Position numbers and translations under genes: made by a program. Shown piece after piece: positions 1 to 9,844 of a stretch of 64,000 bases of DNA. A model generated the notes under the pieces. The model was given only the letters and a program-made list of their open reading frames with translations, was not told the DNA's origin and did not search any database. How positions within the stretch are numbered: position 1 is the stretch's first letter; the number at the start of each line of letters is the position of its first letter. This DNA comes from CALINF01 sp039990395 (GTDB lineage Bacteria > Pseudomonadota > Gammaproteobacteria > Pseudomonadales > Halieaceae): assembly GCA_039990395.1 (NCBI GenBank), contig JBDXFZ010000146.1:1612001-1676000 (forward strand). The letters are read 5' to 3'.

Positions 1-844
1 TTTCCGCAGATTGTGGTATGTCGGCGGAAAAAGTACCCGGCTCGACGCCATTTTCCCAACCCCAGCGCGTATGAGTGGCATCACCGATCATCAACTGCGG
101 CCCGTCGGTTGTCATAGCCAGATAAGCCGTTAAGCCAGGCGTGTGGCCGGGACTATGGATAGCAAAAAGAGTGCTGTCTCCGAACACATCCAGAGCCTGA
201 GCTTGTCCATACTGCCATTCTTGTAGCTGCCCTTGCACGCCGAGCAAACGATCGGTCGTACCCTGGGTAAACACGTTCAGCGCGCCGCTCATGCTCGCGT
301 CGCCGGGACCAATATAAACAGGCGTTACTGCCGGCAAATCGGTAAGGCCCATAACGTGGTCTATATGTATGTGAGTAAGAAAGACACCGTCAATGCCCCC
401 CAAAGATTCTGATAATTCCCGCGTGCTCTGGCGTAAAACCAACGCCTGAGTATTCATCCCCATTTTTACTATCGCCGACAAATCATCGTTCTCAGCGGGC
501 GATCGAAAGCTCTCAGAAATACCTGAGTCAATCAAAAAAGTGCCCCGGCTCGGATGCACGATAGAGTAACTGTAGATATTAATAGGTTCATCCCGGTCAG
601 TGATACCGGCGGCTATCGCCTTGGGATGCTCAAGATTCAGCAGGCCCGACAAGGGCACCGACCAGGTGGCCACTACATGTTTTTCAAACTTCAGTGGACC
701 GCTCCCCACGCTTTCTGCCACGATTTCTAGTGAGACAGGCTCGCCAAGCACAGAAGGTTTTGTTGCAACAGTGGACGCATCGCAAGCGACAAATGCCATA
801 GTGATGCCAACGAGCATAAACACCCGTGTCAGCGTTCTTGTCAT
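1..844 (-). CDS. MBL-fold metallo-hydrolase lipoprotein (3' end outside window)
   Basis: I translated this frame directly. It starts at the ATG complementary to 842-844, with a GGAG ribosome site at 851-854, and stays open to the left edge, so the C-terminus is missing. Residues 1-21 form a lipoprotein signal ending in FVAC, with Cys21 as the lipid-acceptor cysteine. Residues 157-163 read THIHIDH, the HxHxDH zinc motif of the metallo-beta-lactamase fold, and a later HSPGHTPG segment supplies another conserved metal-binding His. The protein is therefore probably a membrane-anchored periplasmic zinc hydrolase. The substrate cannot be read from the sequence; lactonase, beta-lactamase-like and alkylsulfatase-like relatives all share these motifs. 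It is divergent from the acyl-CoA synthetase at 1025. Confidence 0.85.
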   Translation of the reverse strand, partial: MTRTLTRVFMLVGITMAFVACDASTVATKPSVLGEPVSLEIVAESVGSGPLKFEKHVVATWSVPLSGLLNLEHPKAIAAGITDRDEPINIYSYSIVHPSRGTFLIDSGISESFRSPAENDDLSAIVKMGMNTQALVLRQSTRELSESLGGIDGVFLTHIHIDHVMGLTDLPAVTPVYIGPGDASMSGALNVFTQGTTDRLLGVQGQLQEWQYGQAQALDVFGDSTLFAIHSPGHTPGLTAYLAMTTDGPQLMIGDATHTRWGWENGVEPGTFSADIPQSAE

Positions 845-1024
845 TGTTTTCTCCGGTATCAAAAAAAGGACTCCGTTTCATGGTATCGGTTGCGGCGCTA
901 ATGTAAACCGAGAGCGCTGATAGTCAGATCTACCGGAGGCAATTAGCAACATGGCTTGTTTGACATGCATTTTGGCTAGATCTGTCCGATACTAAACAAA
1001 AGAGAACTTGCAGCCAGGCCCACC

Positions 1025-2695
1025 ATGACACTGACCGACAGCTACTACTGCGGAGAAGCCTCCTCACAGATAATCTATAAAACGATCGGTGAGGTGCTGG
1101 CACAAACAGTCGCGCAGTATCCCGATAACGAAGCGCTGGTGGTAACCCATCAGGATATTCGCTGGACCTACCTGGAGTTCAAACAACAGATAGATCGCCT
1201 TGCAACAGGTTTGCTAAAACTGGGTATTGAACCCGGGGACCGGGTGGGCATTTGGGGACCCAATAGCTTTGAGTGGGTCATGGTTCAATATGCCACTGCG
1301 CAGATCGGCGCGATCATGGTTTGCATCAATCCTGCATATCGACTGCACGAACTGGAATTCGCACTTAACAAGGTTGAGTGCAAAGCGCTGGTAACTGCCG
1401 ACACATTTAAAACCAGCGAATACTTGGCGATGCTCAAGAACCTGGCGCCGGAACTCGTTCGGTGCGCGCCAGGCGAATTGCAGGCCAACAAACTCCCTCA
1501 CCTACGCTCCGTGATTCGCATGGGTGAGGATAAAACCGCGGGCATGTTCAACTTCGAAGAAGTGTGCGCTATGGGAGGCGACGTTCAATTGCAGCAAATG
1601 CAAGCGCTTGCACAAGAGCTGCGGCCCGATGATGCAATCAATATCCAGTTTACCAGTGGCACTACAGGCTCTCCCAAAGGCGCCACGCTTACCCACTGCA
1701 ATATTCTAAACAACGGCTATTTGTGCGGCAATTCCATGGGTTTTACCGACCAGGACCGACTGTGTATTCCTGTACCCCTGTACCATTGCTTTGGCATGGT
1801 CATGGGTAACCTTGCGTGCCTCACGCATGGCGCGACCGCTGTTTATCCAAACGATGGCTTCGACCATATTCTCACGCTGCAAGCCGTGCAGGATGAACGG
1901 TGCACGGCGCTGCACGGTGTTCCCACCATGTTTATCACCGAGCTGGACCATGCGGAGTTCGAAGACTTCGACCTATCAACTCTGCGCACCGGTATCATGG
2001 CAGGCGCACCCTGCCCCATCGAGGTGATGAAAAGAGTAATAGCAGACATGCACATGAAGGATGTGCTGATCGCTTATGGGCAGACGGAAACAAGCCCGGT
2101 GAACCACATCACATTATCGAATGATAGCCTGGCAAAACGCACCGAGACCGTGGGGCGCGCTGTGCCCTGGGTTGAAATCAAGATTACTGATGAAAACAAT
2201 CGTGTAGTGCCAGTGGGAGAGAAAGGTGAGATTTGCGCTAGGGGGTATTCGGTGATGCAGGGATACTGGAATGACGACGAGCGCACGCGTGAAACCATTG
2301 ACGCGGCCAACTGGCTACACTCTGGTGACCTGGGAGTTATGGACGAAGAAGGCTATGTACAGGTGGTCGGCCGCATCAAAGATATGATTATCCGCGGGGG
2401 TGAAAACGTTTATCCCAGAGAAGTTGAAGAGTTTCTCTATACCAATCCCAACATTGCTGAAGTACAGGTGTTTGGCATACCTGACAGCAAAATGGGCGAA
2501 GAAGTCTGTGCCTGGGTTCAGCTGCATCCGGGTAAATCGATGACAGAGGATGAGCTCAAGTCATTCTGTCAGGGTCAAATCACACACTTCAAGGTGCCGC
2601 GTCACATACGCTTTGTTAGTGAGTTTCCCATGACGGTTACCGGAAAGATCCAGAAGTTCATCATGCGAGACGAAATGCAAAAGGAAATGAGCTAG
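1025..2695 (+). CDS. AMP-dependent acyl-CoA synthetase
   Basis: A 556-residue member of the adenylate-forming (ANL) superfamily that activates a carboxylic acid to its acyl-AMP and then to the CoA thioester in the cytoplasm. The P-loop-like motif TSGTTGSPKG is at about residues 209-218, the YGQTE adenine-binding motif at about 350, and the C-terminal hinge and lysine region (GRIKDMIIRGGENVYPRE, then TGKIQKF) is intact. Length and motif spacing fit medium- or long-chain fatty acyl-CoA synthetases. The substrate is not determined by the sequence. No strong ribosome site precedes the ATG. It stands alone, divergent from the MBL-fold lipoprotein and upstream of the peptide-transport operon. Confidence 0.9.
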   Translation: MTLTDSYYCGEASSQIIYKTIGEVLAQTVAQYPDNEALVVTHQDIRWTYLEFKQQIDRLATGLLKLGIEPGDRVGIWGPNSFEWVMVQYATAQIGAIMVCINPAYRLHELEFALNKVECKALVTADTFKTSEYLAMLKNLAPELVRCAPGELQANKLPHLRSVIRMGEDKTAGMFNFEEVCAMGGDVQLQQMQALAQELRPDDAINIQFTSGTTGSPKGATLTHCNILNNGYLCGNSMGFTDQDRLCIPVPLYHCFGMVMGNLACLTHGATAVYPNDGFDHILTLQAVQDERCTALHGVPTMFITELDHAEFEDFDLSTLRTGIMAGAPCPIEVMKRVIADMHMKDVLIAYGQTETSPVNHITLSNDSLAKRTETVGRAVPWVEIKITDENNRVVPVGEKGEICARGYSVMQGYWNDDERTRETIDAANWLHSGDLGVMDEEGYVQVVGRIKDMIIRGGENVYPREVEEFLYTNPNIAEVQVFGIPDSKMGEEVCAWVQLHPGKSMTEDELKSFCQGQITHFKVPRHIRFVSEFPMTVTGKIQKFIMRDEMQKEMS

Positions 2696-2930
2696 GGTTG
2701 GTCTGAGCAAACTTACCCTGCACCATGTCCAATCGCGCTGAGTGCCCTGTGGAATCCCCTGCGCATACTCACAAGATATTTGGGCCACTACTGTTGTGTA
2801 CTGCCTTGTTGTGGCAACATAGGCCTCACTTTCACACCAGACCAGTGAGATGAACTTCAGAAGCTCGTCGAACAGCCAATATCACGTCAGAACGCCAATG
2901 GGCTTCCAACAACAGACTCCTGGCGCCTGA

Positions 2931-3953
2931 ATGCGCGACTATTTTATCAGACGCTTCCTTCTGATCATCCCAACCTTGTTGGGCATCACCATTATTGTTT
3001 TTGCAGTCACGCGGTTGGTGCCAGGCGGCCCGCTGGAACGCGCTATTATGGAAGCTCAGCAAATGGATGCCTCGGGCAGCTCCAATAGTCAGGCCGCTGG
3101 CCAGGGTATGGCAATATCTGAGGCCCAGCTAGACAAGCTCAAAGAATATTATGGTTTCGACAAGCCGATGCTGGAGAGCTATGTCACCTGGCTGGGCAAA
3201 GTCGTCCAAGGCGATCTAGGCACCTCCTATCGCTACAACGAACCGGTTTGGAATGTCATACAGGATCGCTTTCCTGTATCACTTTATTATGGGTTAATTA
3301 CTCTAGTGCTCACCTATGCCGTGTGCATCCCGCTGGGTGTCGTAAAGGCGATCAGACATCGCACTGCAATCGACAACGTAAGTTCGGTACTGATTTTCGT
3401 TGGCTATGCGATACCAGGTTACGCGCTTGGGTCACTGTTACTGCTGTACTTCTCGGTAAGACTCGATTGGTTTCCCATGGGCGGTTTCGTCAGCTACTCC
3501 TTCGACCAAAAAGACACCATGGGGCAAATAGGTGATCTGGTCAGTCATTCTGTGCTACCGCTAATATGCTATATGGTAGGCGCATTTGCGCTAGTCACCA
3601 TGCTGCTCAAAAACCACCTGATGGATAACCTGGCGGCAGACTACATCCGTACCGCTATTGCCAAAGGTGTATCATTTCGACACGCGGTTACTCGTCACGC
3701 CATGCGCAACTCGCTGATTCCTATTGCCACCACGTTTGGTCAAAACATTACCCTCCTGGTGTCGGGTTCGTTTCTCATCGAAACTATTTTCGACATCGAT
3801 GGCTTCGGGCTGCTGGGACTCACCGCTATTCTGGACCGAGACTATCCTATTGTTATGGGGGTGGTTCTACTCAGCAGCCTGCTGCTACTGATCGGGAATA
3901 TTTTGTCTGATCTGCTGGTAGCACTGGTCGACCCGCGCGTGAGGTTTAACTAA
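2931..3953 (+). CDS. yejB: YejB-like peptide ABC transporter permease
   Basis: A 340-residue inner-membrane permease of the oligopeptide/microcin C family. It has the N-terminal transmembrane helix followed by the VPGGPLE segment typical of YejB, a periplasmic loop, and about five further membrane helices. The EAA loop that contacts the ATPase lies near residues 243-263 (AKGVSFRHAVTRHAMRNS). It is the first gene of a same-strand run of five transporter genes with very short gaps, so it forms one operon with the second permease, the binding protein and two ATPases. In relatives the complex imports short peptides; the actual cargo here is inference. Confidence 0.88.
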   Translation: MRDYFIRRFLLIIPTLLGITIIVFAVTRLVPGGPLERAIMEAQQMDASGSSNSQAAGQGMAISEAQLDKLKEYYGFDKPMLESYVTWLGKVVQGDLGTSYRYNEPVWNVIQDRFPVSLYYGLITLVLTYAVCIPLGVVKAIRHRTAIDNVSSVLIFVGYAIPGYALGSLLLLYFSVRLDWFPMGGFVSYSFDQKDTMGQIGDLVSHSVLPLICYMVGAFALVTMLLKNHLMDNLAADYIRTAIAKGVSFRHAVTRHAMRNSLIPIATTFGQNITLLVSGSFLIETIFDIDGFGLLGLTAILDRDYPIVMGVVLLSSLLLLIGNILSDLLVALVDPRVRFN

Positions 3954-3956
3954 ACT

Positions 3957-5024
3957 TTGCTGCAGTTTAATCCACAGACTCTAAAGAAGCTCAGGCGCTT
4001 TCGCGAGATCAAGCGTGGTTACTACAGCTTCATGATACTGGTGGTGATGCTGGTAATTCTTTCGCTGGGTGAACTCCTTGTGAACAGCCGCGCGCTCATC
4101 GTGAAGTATGAAGGCGATCTGTATTTTCCTACCTATACCGCGTTCAATGCAGGCACGCAGTTCGGCTACGACTATAGCTATGAGGTGAACTACCGCAATC
4201 TCCAAGCCAGGTTTCAGGCAGAGGACGGCGATAACTGGGTGTTAATGCCACTGGTTCCCTATGACGCCTATGAGAACGATGCCAGTGACGGCGTATTCAA
4301 ACCTAATCCGCCGTCAACAGAGACGCAGCACTACCTGGGTACAGACACGACCAGCCGAGATATTCTGGCTCGCCTGTTCTATGGCACCCGTACCGCTCTA
4401 CTGTTTGCCATGGTATTCACCGCATGGGTGTACTTGATCGGTATTTCTGTCGGTTGCGCCATGGGCTACTTTGGCGGTGTTTTTGATCTTCTATTCCAAA
4501 GAGTGATCGAGATCTGGTCAAATATTCCCTTCCTGTACATGGTCATTATTGTCTTTTCAGTTGTCCCGTCGAGTTTATCGATTCCATCACGCATCGGAAT
4601 ATTGTTGTTTGTGATGGTACTGTTTTCATGGACGGGCATGACCTACAACATGCGCACGGAAACCTACAAAGAAAAGTCACGCGATTACGTGGCAGCGGCG
4701 AGAGTAATCGGCGCGTCTGATACCCGCATTATCTTTCGTCATATACTACCCAACGTTCTGTCTACGCTGGTGACCTTTATGCCATTTGTTGTGGTATCGG
4801 CTATCGCAGCGATAACAGCATTGGACTTTCTGGGTTTCGGTCTGCCTGCACCCACACCCAGCCTCGGAGAATTGCTCAAACAGGGTACCGCTAACCTGCG
4901 CACCGCGCCCTGGATTGTGTCATCGGCTTTCACAGCTCTCGTGGTGCTGCTAACGCTCGTTACCTTTATTGGCGAGGCAGTGCGTGAATCGTTTGACCCC
5001 AAAAAATTTACTGTTTATCGCTAA
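3957..5024 (+). CDS. yejE: YejE-like peptide ABC transporter permease
   Basis: A 355-residue permease partner of YejB. A TTG start three bases after the yejB stop gives an N-terminus rich in Lys/Arg before the first membrane helix, as in YejE. A long periplasmic insertion occupies about residues 45-130 and is followed by HYLGTDTTSRDILARLFYG, the usual LGTD entry into the permease domain. The EAA loop is near residue 245 (AARVIGASDTRIIFRHILPN). GAGG at 3941-3944, inside the end of yejB, probably serves as the ribosome site, suggesting translational coupling. Confidence 0.87.
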   Translation: MLQFNPQTLKKLRRFREIKRGYYSFMILVVMLVILSLGELLVNSRALIVKYEGDLYFPTYTAFNAGTQFGYDYSYEVNYRNLQARFQAEDGDNWVLMPLVPYDAYENDASDGVFKPNPPSTETQHYLGTDTTSRDILARLFYGTRTALLFAMVFTAWVYLIGISVGCAMGYFGGVFDLLFQRVIEIWSNIPFLYMVIIVFSVVPSSLSIPSRIGILLFVMVLFSWTGMTYNMRTETYKEKSRDYVAAARVIGASDTRIIFRHILPNVLSTLVTFMPFVVVSAIAAITALDFLGFGLPAPTPSLGELLKQGTANLRTAPWIVSSAFTALVVLLTLVTFIGEAVRESFDPKKFTVYR

Positions 5025-5034
5025 GGATATTGAT

Positions 5035-7038
5035 ATGAGCTGCTTTGGATTGAGAGGGAGCAGACCTGCCCTGCTACTGACAGGTCTTCTCACACTAGGT
5101 TTAGTCGCCTGCGGTGGCAATGACGGGGATTCAAACGCAGAAGGCGCCAATGCAAGCAGTGACGGTTTCGCACCTCACGATAACCGCGCAGAGGTCCAAG
5201 CTTACTACGAGGCGGACCCTGAGTTTTTCAGCTTTAAGACAATAGCTGACTTACCTGCAGACCTGAACTGGGAGAACGGCTCTGAACTGCCCGAGATGGG
5301 GTCACCAAAAGCTAAGAAAGGCGGCACACAATATCTTGCCTTACAAGACTTTCCTCGAACCTTGCGGACAATCGGTCCGGACTCCAATGGCAGTTTCAGA
5401 GCATGGATACTTGATGATCTCGAGATCAGAACTGCGATGCGGCACCAGGACGAATTTGAGTTCGTCCCCGGTATCGCTAATGAGTGGGCAATAGCAGACG
5501 ACAACCGCACGGTGTATGTCAGAATCGACCCTCAAGCACGTTTTTCTGATGGCGAAGCGATAACCACTGACGATTACTTTTTCTCGTTTTGGTTTTGGCG
5601 ATCGCCGTATATTACAGCGCCCTGGTATAACAATTTTTTCAGCACGAGTTACACCAATATCAGTCGTTACGATGACCACACGTTCTCAATAACGACAGTA
5701 GCCGCCAAACCAGATACCGACGCCCGCGTACTGGAGTTAATGCCACTGCCGGAACACTTCTTTCGCGAGGTGGGTGAAGATTTCGTCGAGCGCTATCAGT
5801 GGCGATCAAAACCAACCACGGGGGCGTACATCGTTCGACAAGAAGATATCAAAAAGGGTCGCTCCATTGCCATGTCCAAGGTTGACAACTGGTGGGCAAA
5901 GGACAAAAAGCATTATCGCTACCGTTTTAACCCTGACAGATTACAGTTCACGGTGATTCGCGATACGGAGAAAATTTTCGAAGCGTTCCGTCGCGGCGAC
6001 ATAGACCAATACACTCTTAACCTTGCGGAATACTGGTATGAAAAGCTCCCTGACTCCGCACCGGATGTACAAGCGGGCTACATCCAGAAATCCATCTTCT
6101 ACAATCAACGGCCCCGATCAAACTTTGGCCTATGGATTAACACTGCGCGCCCTCTGCTAGATGACCTCGACATTCGTCTTGGCATCAACTACGCAACCAA
6201 CTGGCAACTGGTTATCGACAAGTACTTCCGCGGAGACTATTCGCGTCTGAATAGTGCCCAACACGGATTCGGCGAGTTCAGCCATCCGACACTAACATCG
6301 CGAGAATATGATATCGAAAAGGCCTTGGAGCATTTCGCTAAAGCCGGTTTCAATCAGCGAGGCCCAGATGGCATCTTGGTAAACGAGGCCGGCGAAAGGC
6401 TCTCGTTTACGCTCTCCAGTGGCTATCTCACGATGAAAGACATTCTCACGATTCTTAAAGAAGAAGCAGCAAAAGCTGGCGTGGAGTTTCGCATAGAATT
6501 GTTGGACGGCACGGCCAGTTGGAAAAAAGTACAGGAGAAACAACACGACATTCACTTCGCTGCTTTTGGCGTTTTTCTGGAAATGTTGCCGCGCTTCTGG
6601 GAGCACTATAGTTCAGAAAATGCCTATGAGAACGCATTTTTAGAGGACGGATCAATCAATCCCGAACGCAAAATAAAGGTACAAACCAATAATCTTGAAT
6701 CCTATGCAAATCCCGAAATGGATCCAATGATTGTTCGCTTCAGGGAGTCTGACGACAAAGAAGAAATGATAGCTCTATCTCACAAGATGCAAGAATTGCA
6801 CTTCGATAACGCATCATTTGTTCCAGGTTTTTACTCAGGGTTCTATCGAATAGCATCGTGGCGCTGGGTTCGCTACCCGGAATTTTTCAACCACAAGCAC
6901 TCCAGTAATGCCGGGCAGCTATTCGTGCACTGGATCGACACCGACATGAAGGAAGAGACTCTAGAGGCTCGAAAATCAGGCGAAGCGTTCGAGCCGGAGA
7001 TTAATATCTACGATCAGTGGCTGGAAAAGGCCGACTAG
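5035..7038 (+). CDS. yejA: YejA-like peptide-binding lipoprotein of ABC transporter
   Basis: Extracytoplasmic solute-binding protein (family 5, 667 residues) for the adjacent permeases. I chose the ATG at 5035 because it has an AAGGAT ribosome site just upstream and starts a clean signal peptide ending in the lipobox LVAC; an upstream in-frame start at 4969 would overlap yejE. Segments such as RFSDGEAITTDDYFFSFWFW and the later KAGFNQRGPDGILVNEAG region match the peptide/microcin C binding proteins. The lipoprotein signal differs from the soluble periplasmic form familiar from E. coli and means the receptor is tethered to a membrane. Confidence 0.88.
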   Translation: MSCFGLRGSRPALLLTGLLTLGLVACGGNDGDSNAEGANASSDGFAPHDNRAEVQAYYEADPEFFSFKTIADLPADLNWENGSELPEMGSPKAKKGGTQYLALQDFPRTLRTIGPDSNGSFRAWILDDLEIRTAMRHQDEFEFVPGIANEWAIADDNRTVYVRIDPQARFSDGEAITTDDYFFSFWFWRSPYITAPWYNNFFSTSYTNISRYDDHTFSITTVAAKPDTDARVLELMPLPEHFFREVGEDFVERYQWRSKPTTGAYIVRQEDIKKGRSIAMSKVDNWWAKDKKHYRYRFNPDRLQFTVIRDTEKIFEAFRRGDIDQYTLNLAEYWYEKLPDSAPDVQAGYIQKSIFYNQRPRSNFGLWINTARPLLDDLDIRLGINYATNWQLVIDKYFRGDYSRLNSAQHGFGEFSHPTLTSREYDIEKALEHFAKAGFNQRGPDGILVNEAGERLSFTLSSGYLTMKDILTILKEEAAKAGVEFRIELLDGTASWKKVQEKQHDIHFAAFGVFLEMLPRFWEHYSSENAYENAFLEDGSINPERKIKVQTNNLESYANPEMDPMIVRFRESDDKEEMIALSHKMQELHFDNASFVPGFYSGFYRIASWRWVRYPEFFNHKHSSNAGQLFVHWIDTDMKEETLEARKSGEAFEPEINIYDQWLEKAD

Positions 7039-7040
7039 AT

Positions 7041-8012
7041 ATGTCACTGCTGCAAGTTGACAAACTTATTACCGAGTTCGACACCGACGAGGGCCGTGTG
7101 CGTGCGGTAGATGAGGTGAGTTTTACCGTAGAAGCAGGTAAAACGCTCGGCATTGTAGGTGAGTCGGGTTGCGGCAAGAGTGTGACTGCCATGTCTATCA
7201 TGCGATTACTACCTCAGCCGATGGGGCAGATTAACGGTGGGTCAGTGCGTTTCAATGGTAAGGAGCTCACTAGCGCATCCATCGCTGACATGGAGAAAGT
7301 TCGCGGCAACGATATTGGCATGGTGTTTCAGGAGCCGATGACCGCACTCAACCCTGTGCACACGATTGGTAAGCAATTATGCGAGGTTATGCTGACCCAT
7401 CGCGATATCAGCCCTGAGCAGGCAATTAGGGAGGGTGTGGCACTACTGGACAAAGTAGGCATCCCGTCGGCAGATGTACGTATGAGTGAGTACCCTCACC
7501 AACTATCCGGAGGCATGCGCCAACGGGTGGTGATTGCCATGGCATTGGCGTGTGAACCCTCCTTACTCATTGCCGACGAACCCACCACGGCTCTTGATGT
7601 AACCATTCAGGCGCAGATTCTCGAACTGATCAAGACACTCCAGACCCAATCCAATATGGCAGTAATCCTGATCACCCACGACCTGGGTGTTATCGCCGAA
7701 ACCAGCGATCATGTTGCGGTAATGTACGCGGGCCAGGTTGTCGAGAAGGGAACTGTGTTCGACATATTTGATCGCCCTGCCCACCCCTACACGCGCGGAT
7801 TACTGGCCTCAATACCAAGACTGGACTCTGAACCAAAATCTACTCTGAGCACAATAGAGGGCATGGTGCCCGGACTGCGGGACCTACCCACAGGCTGCCG
7901 CTTTGAAAACCGTTGCCCCCATGCACAACCAGCATGCCAGTTAGCACAACCGACTATTGAAAGCGTTGCGGACGGACATCAGGTCTCCTGCTTGCGCTGG
8001 AGCGAACTATGA
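7041..8012 (+). CDS. Peptide ABC transporter ATP-binding protein (YejF N-half / DppD-like)
   Basis: A 323-residue ATPase with Walker A GESGCGKS at about residue 40, signature LSGGMRQ at about 154 and Walker B LLIADEP at about 175. The C-terminal oligopeptide-transporter extension carries the cysteine pattern GCRFENRCPHAQPAC. The ATG at 7041, just after the binding-protein stop, is chosen over an upstream overlapping ATG. Its stop overlaps the next gene by four bases (ATGA). It corresponds to the first half of the fused double ATPase YejF; here the halves are separate genes, as in Dpp/Opp systems. Confidence 0.9.
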   Translation: MSLLQVDKLITEFDTDEGRVRAVDEVSFTVEAGKTLGIVGESGCGKSVTAMSIMRLLPQPMGQINGGSVRFNGKELTSASIADMEKVRGNDIGMVFQEPMTALNPVHTIGKQLCEVMLTHRDISPEQAIREGVALLDKVGIPSADVRMSEYPHQLSGGMRQRVVIAMALACEPSLLIADEPTTALDVTIQAQILELIKTLQTQSNMAVILITHDLGVIAETSDHVAVMYAGQVVEKGTVFDIFDRPAHPYTRGLLASIPRLDSEPKSTLSTIEGMVPGLRDLPTGCRFENRCPHAQPACQLAQPTIESVADGHQVSCLRWSEL

Positions 8013-8980
8013 GCACACCCCTGCTCGAGGTCACCGATCTGAAGATGCATTTCCCTGTACGCGAGGGAATATTGCTGCGCTCACACCGCTCCAACAAAGC
8101 CGTTGATGGTGTCTCCCTCTCGATTATGCCAGGCCAAACGATGGGCCTGGTGGGCGAATCAGGCTGCGGTAAGTCAACGCTGGGTCGCTGCATCAGTCGT
8201 CTTTATCAGCCAACCGCCGGCCGTATCGTGTTTGATGGACAGGACATTACTCACCTTAAAGGATCTTCACTCCTGCCCTATCGTCAGCACATACAGATGA
8301 TCTTTCAGGATCCAATGGAGTCACTAAACGCCCGCCATACGGTAGGCGAAATTTTGGAAGAGCCCTTTATCATTCACAAACTCGGCGATAGCGCATTTCG
8401 CGCTAAACGCGTGCGGGAACTACTCGAAATCGTCGGCTTACCCGCTCGATCTGTCACTCGCTACCCATTTGAATTTTCGGGCGGACAGCGTCAGCGAATC
8501 GGCATAGCCAGAGCAATTGCACTGAACCCCCGCCTCATTATCTGCGATGAACCAGTCTCTGCTCTCGATGTATCTATTCAGAGCCAGATTCTGAACCTGC
8601 TGAACGACCTGCAACAAGAATTCAATTTGTCGTATCTGTTCATCGCACACGACCTGGCGGTGGTAAAGCATATCTCGGATGAGATGGCCGTCATGTATCT
8701 TGGCAAAATTGTAGAGAGCGCCAGTAGCGAGGCGGTTTATCGTGCGCCCAAACACCCCTACACACAGTCCTTGATTGACGCCATCCCCATGCCAGACCCT
8801 CATCGCTCTATTAGCAGGGAAATACTGAGCGGCGATGTACCCTCACCCATTGACCCTCCAGCAGGCTGTCATTTTCATCCTCGCTGCCCCAAGGCAATTA
8901 GTCAGTGTCGTACTGAAGCGCCCGCGCTCAAGTCAACAGGCAACGAGCACTTCGGAGCATGTCACCTGCTGGATAATTAA
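8009..8980 (+). CDS. Peptide ABC transporter ATP-binding protein (YejF C-half / DppF-like)
   Basis: Second ATPase of the transporter, 323 residues. Walker A GESGCGKS is at about residue 48, the signature FSGGQRQ at about 155 and Walker B LIICDEP at about 176. The C-terminal extension GCHFHPRCPKAISQC again marks the oligopeptide family. The start overlaps the stop of the first ATPase by four bases, which indicates translational coupling and equal production of the two subunits. It is the last gene of the yej-type operon; about 220 bases follow before the next gene on the same strand. Confidence 0.9.
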   Translation: MSTPLLEVTDLKMHFPVREGILLRSHRSNKAVDGVSLSIMPGQTMGLVGESGCGKSTLGRCISRLYQPTAGRIVFDGQDITHLKGSSLLPYRQHIQMIFQDPMESLNARHTVGEILEEPFIIHKLGDSAFRAKRVRELLEIVGLPARSVTRYPFEFSGGQRQRIGIARAIALNPRLIICDEPVSALDVSIQSQILNLLNDLQQEFNLSYLFIAHDLAVVKHISDEMAVMYLGKIVESASSEAVYRAPKHPYTQSLIDAIPMPDPHRSISREILSGDVPSPIDPPAGCHFHPRCPKAISQCRTEAPALKSTGNEHFGACHLLDN

Positions 8981-9204
8981 GAGCGCTCTGGGTCGTGGCG
9001 GAGTTGCCGAGCTTGTCGTGCGCTCAGCAGATCCCATGCTAATCTTTGTCTTTGCTCAATAGAGCTGGTTTTTGCACAAGTAGTTACCAATGCACTACTA
9101 TGCCGACATGCTGCGTATCTGGTTCTTAAGTCATAGGATGACTATATCCTTTGGACCGCTCACCGGCATACTGTAGTGCGATGCAACATAGAGAAGCGAA
9201 TGTT

Positions 9205-9783
9205 ATGAAACGACTGATAGTCGGGATATCCGGAGCAAGTGGTGTTATTTACGGCATCCGAATGCTGGAAATGCTCAAAGCCATTGATGGCGTTGAAACA
9301 CACCTCATCATGAGCCGCTTCGCCAGAATGAACATTGAGATTGAAACAACACACACACCCGCAGAAGTGGAATCTCTTGCCGACGAAGTACATAGCTACG
9401 GCAATCAAGCCGCCTCTATTTCCAGCGGATCGTTCAAGACCGACGGTATGATCATCGCCCCCTGCTCCATGAAGACATTGTCAGGGATTGCGCATTCATC
9501 CTGCGACAACCTCATGGTGCGCGCGGCGGACGTAGTATTGAAGGAGCAACGGCGACTCGTGCTGATGCCGCGAGAGGCTCCGCTGCATGTTGGGCATTGC
9601 AAACTATTGTATGAAGCAGCGCAGCTGGGCGCCGTGATCGCGCCGCCTATGCCCGCATTCTACAACCACCCTCAAACAATTGATGATCTCATCAACCACA
9701 GTGTGGGTAGAGTGCTCGATCTGTTTGATATTGAGCATAGCCTTCTAGATCGCTGGGAGGGACGCAAAAAATCACTCGAGTGA
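9205..9783 (+). CDS. ubiX: UbiX-family flavin prenyltransferase
   Basis: A 192-residue flavoprotein-fold enzyme that makes prenylated FMN, the cofactor of UbiD-type decarboxylases, in the cytoplasm. The nucleotide-binding loop GISGASG is at residues 7-13, and the conserved MPREAPLH segment is present. The ATG at 9205 follows GAGAAG at a good distance and gives the usual N-terminus; an in-frame start 54 bases upstream adds residues that do not look conserved. No ubiD gene is seen in the window. It appears monocistronic. Confidence 0.9.
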   Translation: MKRLIVGISGASGVIYGIRMLEMLKAIDGVETHLIMSRFARMNIEIETTHTPAEVESLADEVHSYGNQAASISSGSFKTDGMIIAPCSMKTLSGIAHSSCDNLMVRAADVVLKEQRRLVLMPREAPLHVGHCKLLYEAAQLGAVIAPPMPAFYNHPQTIDDLINHSVGRVLDLFDIEHSLLDRWEGRKKSLE

Positions 9784-9844
9784 AGAAGCCAGCCCATTTG
9801 AAGCAAAAGATCCCAGCGGGCTAGTCATTTTCAGCTGGCATGAT

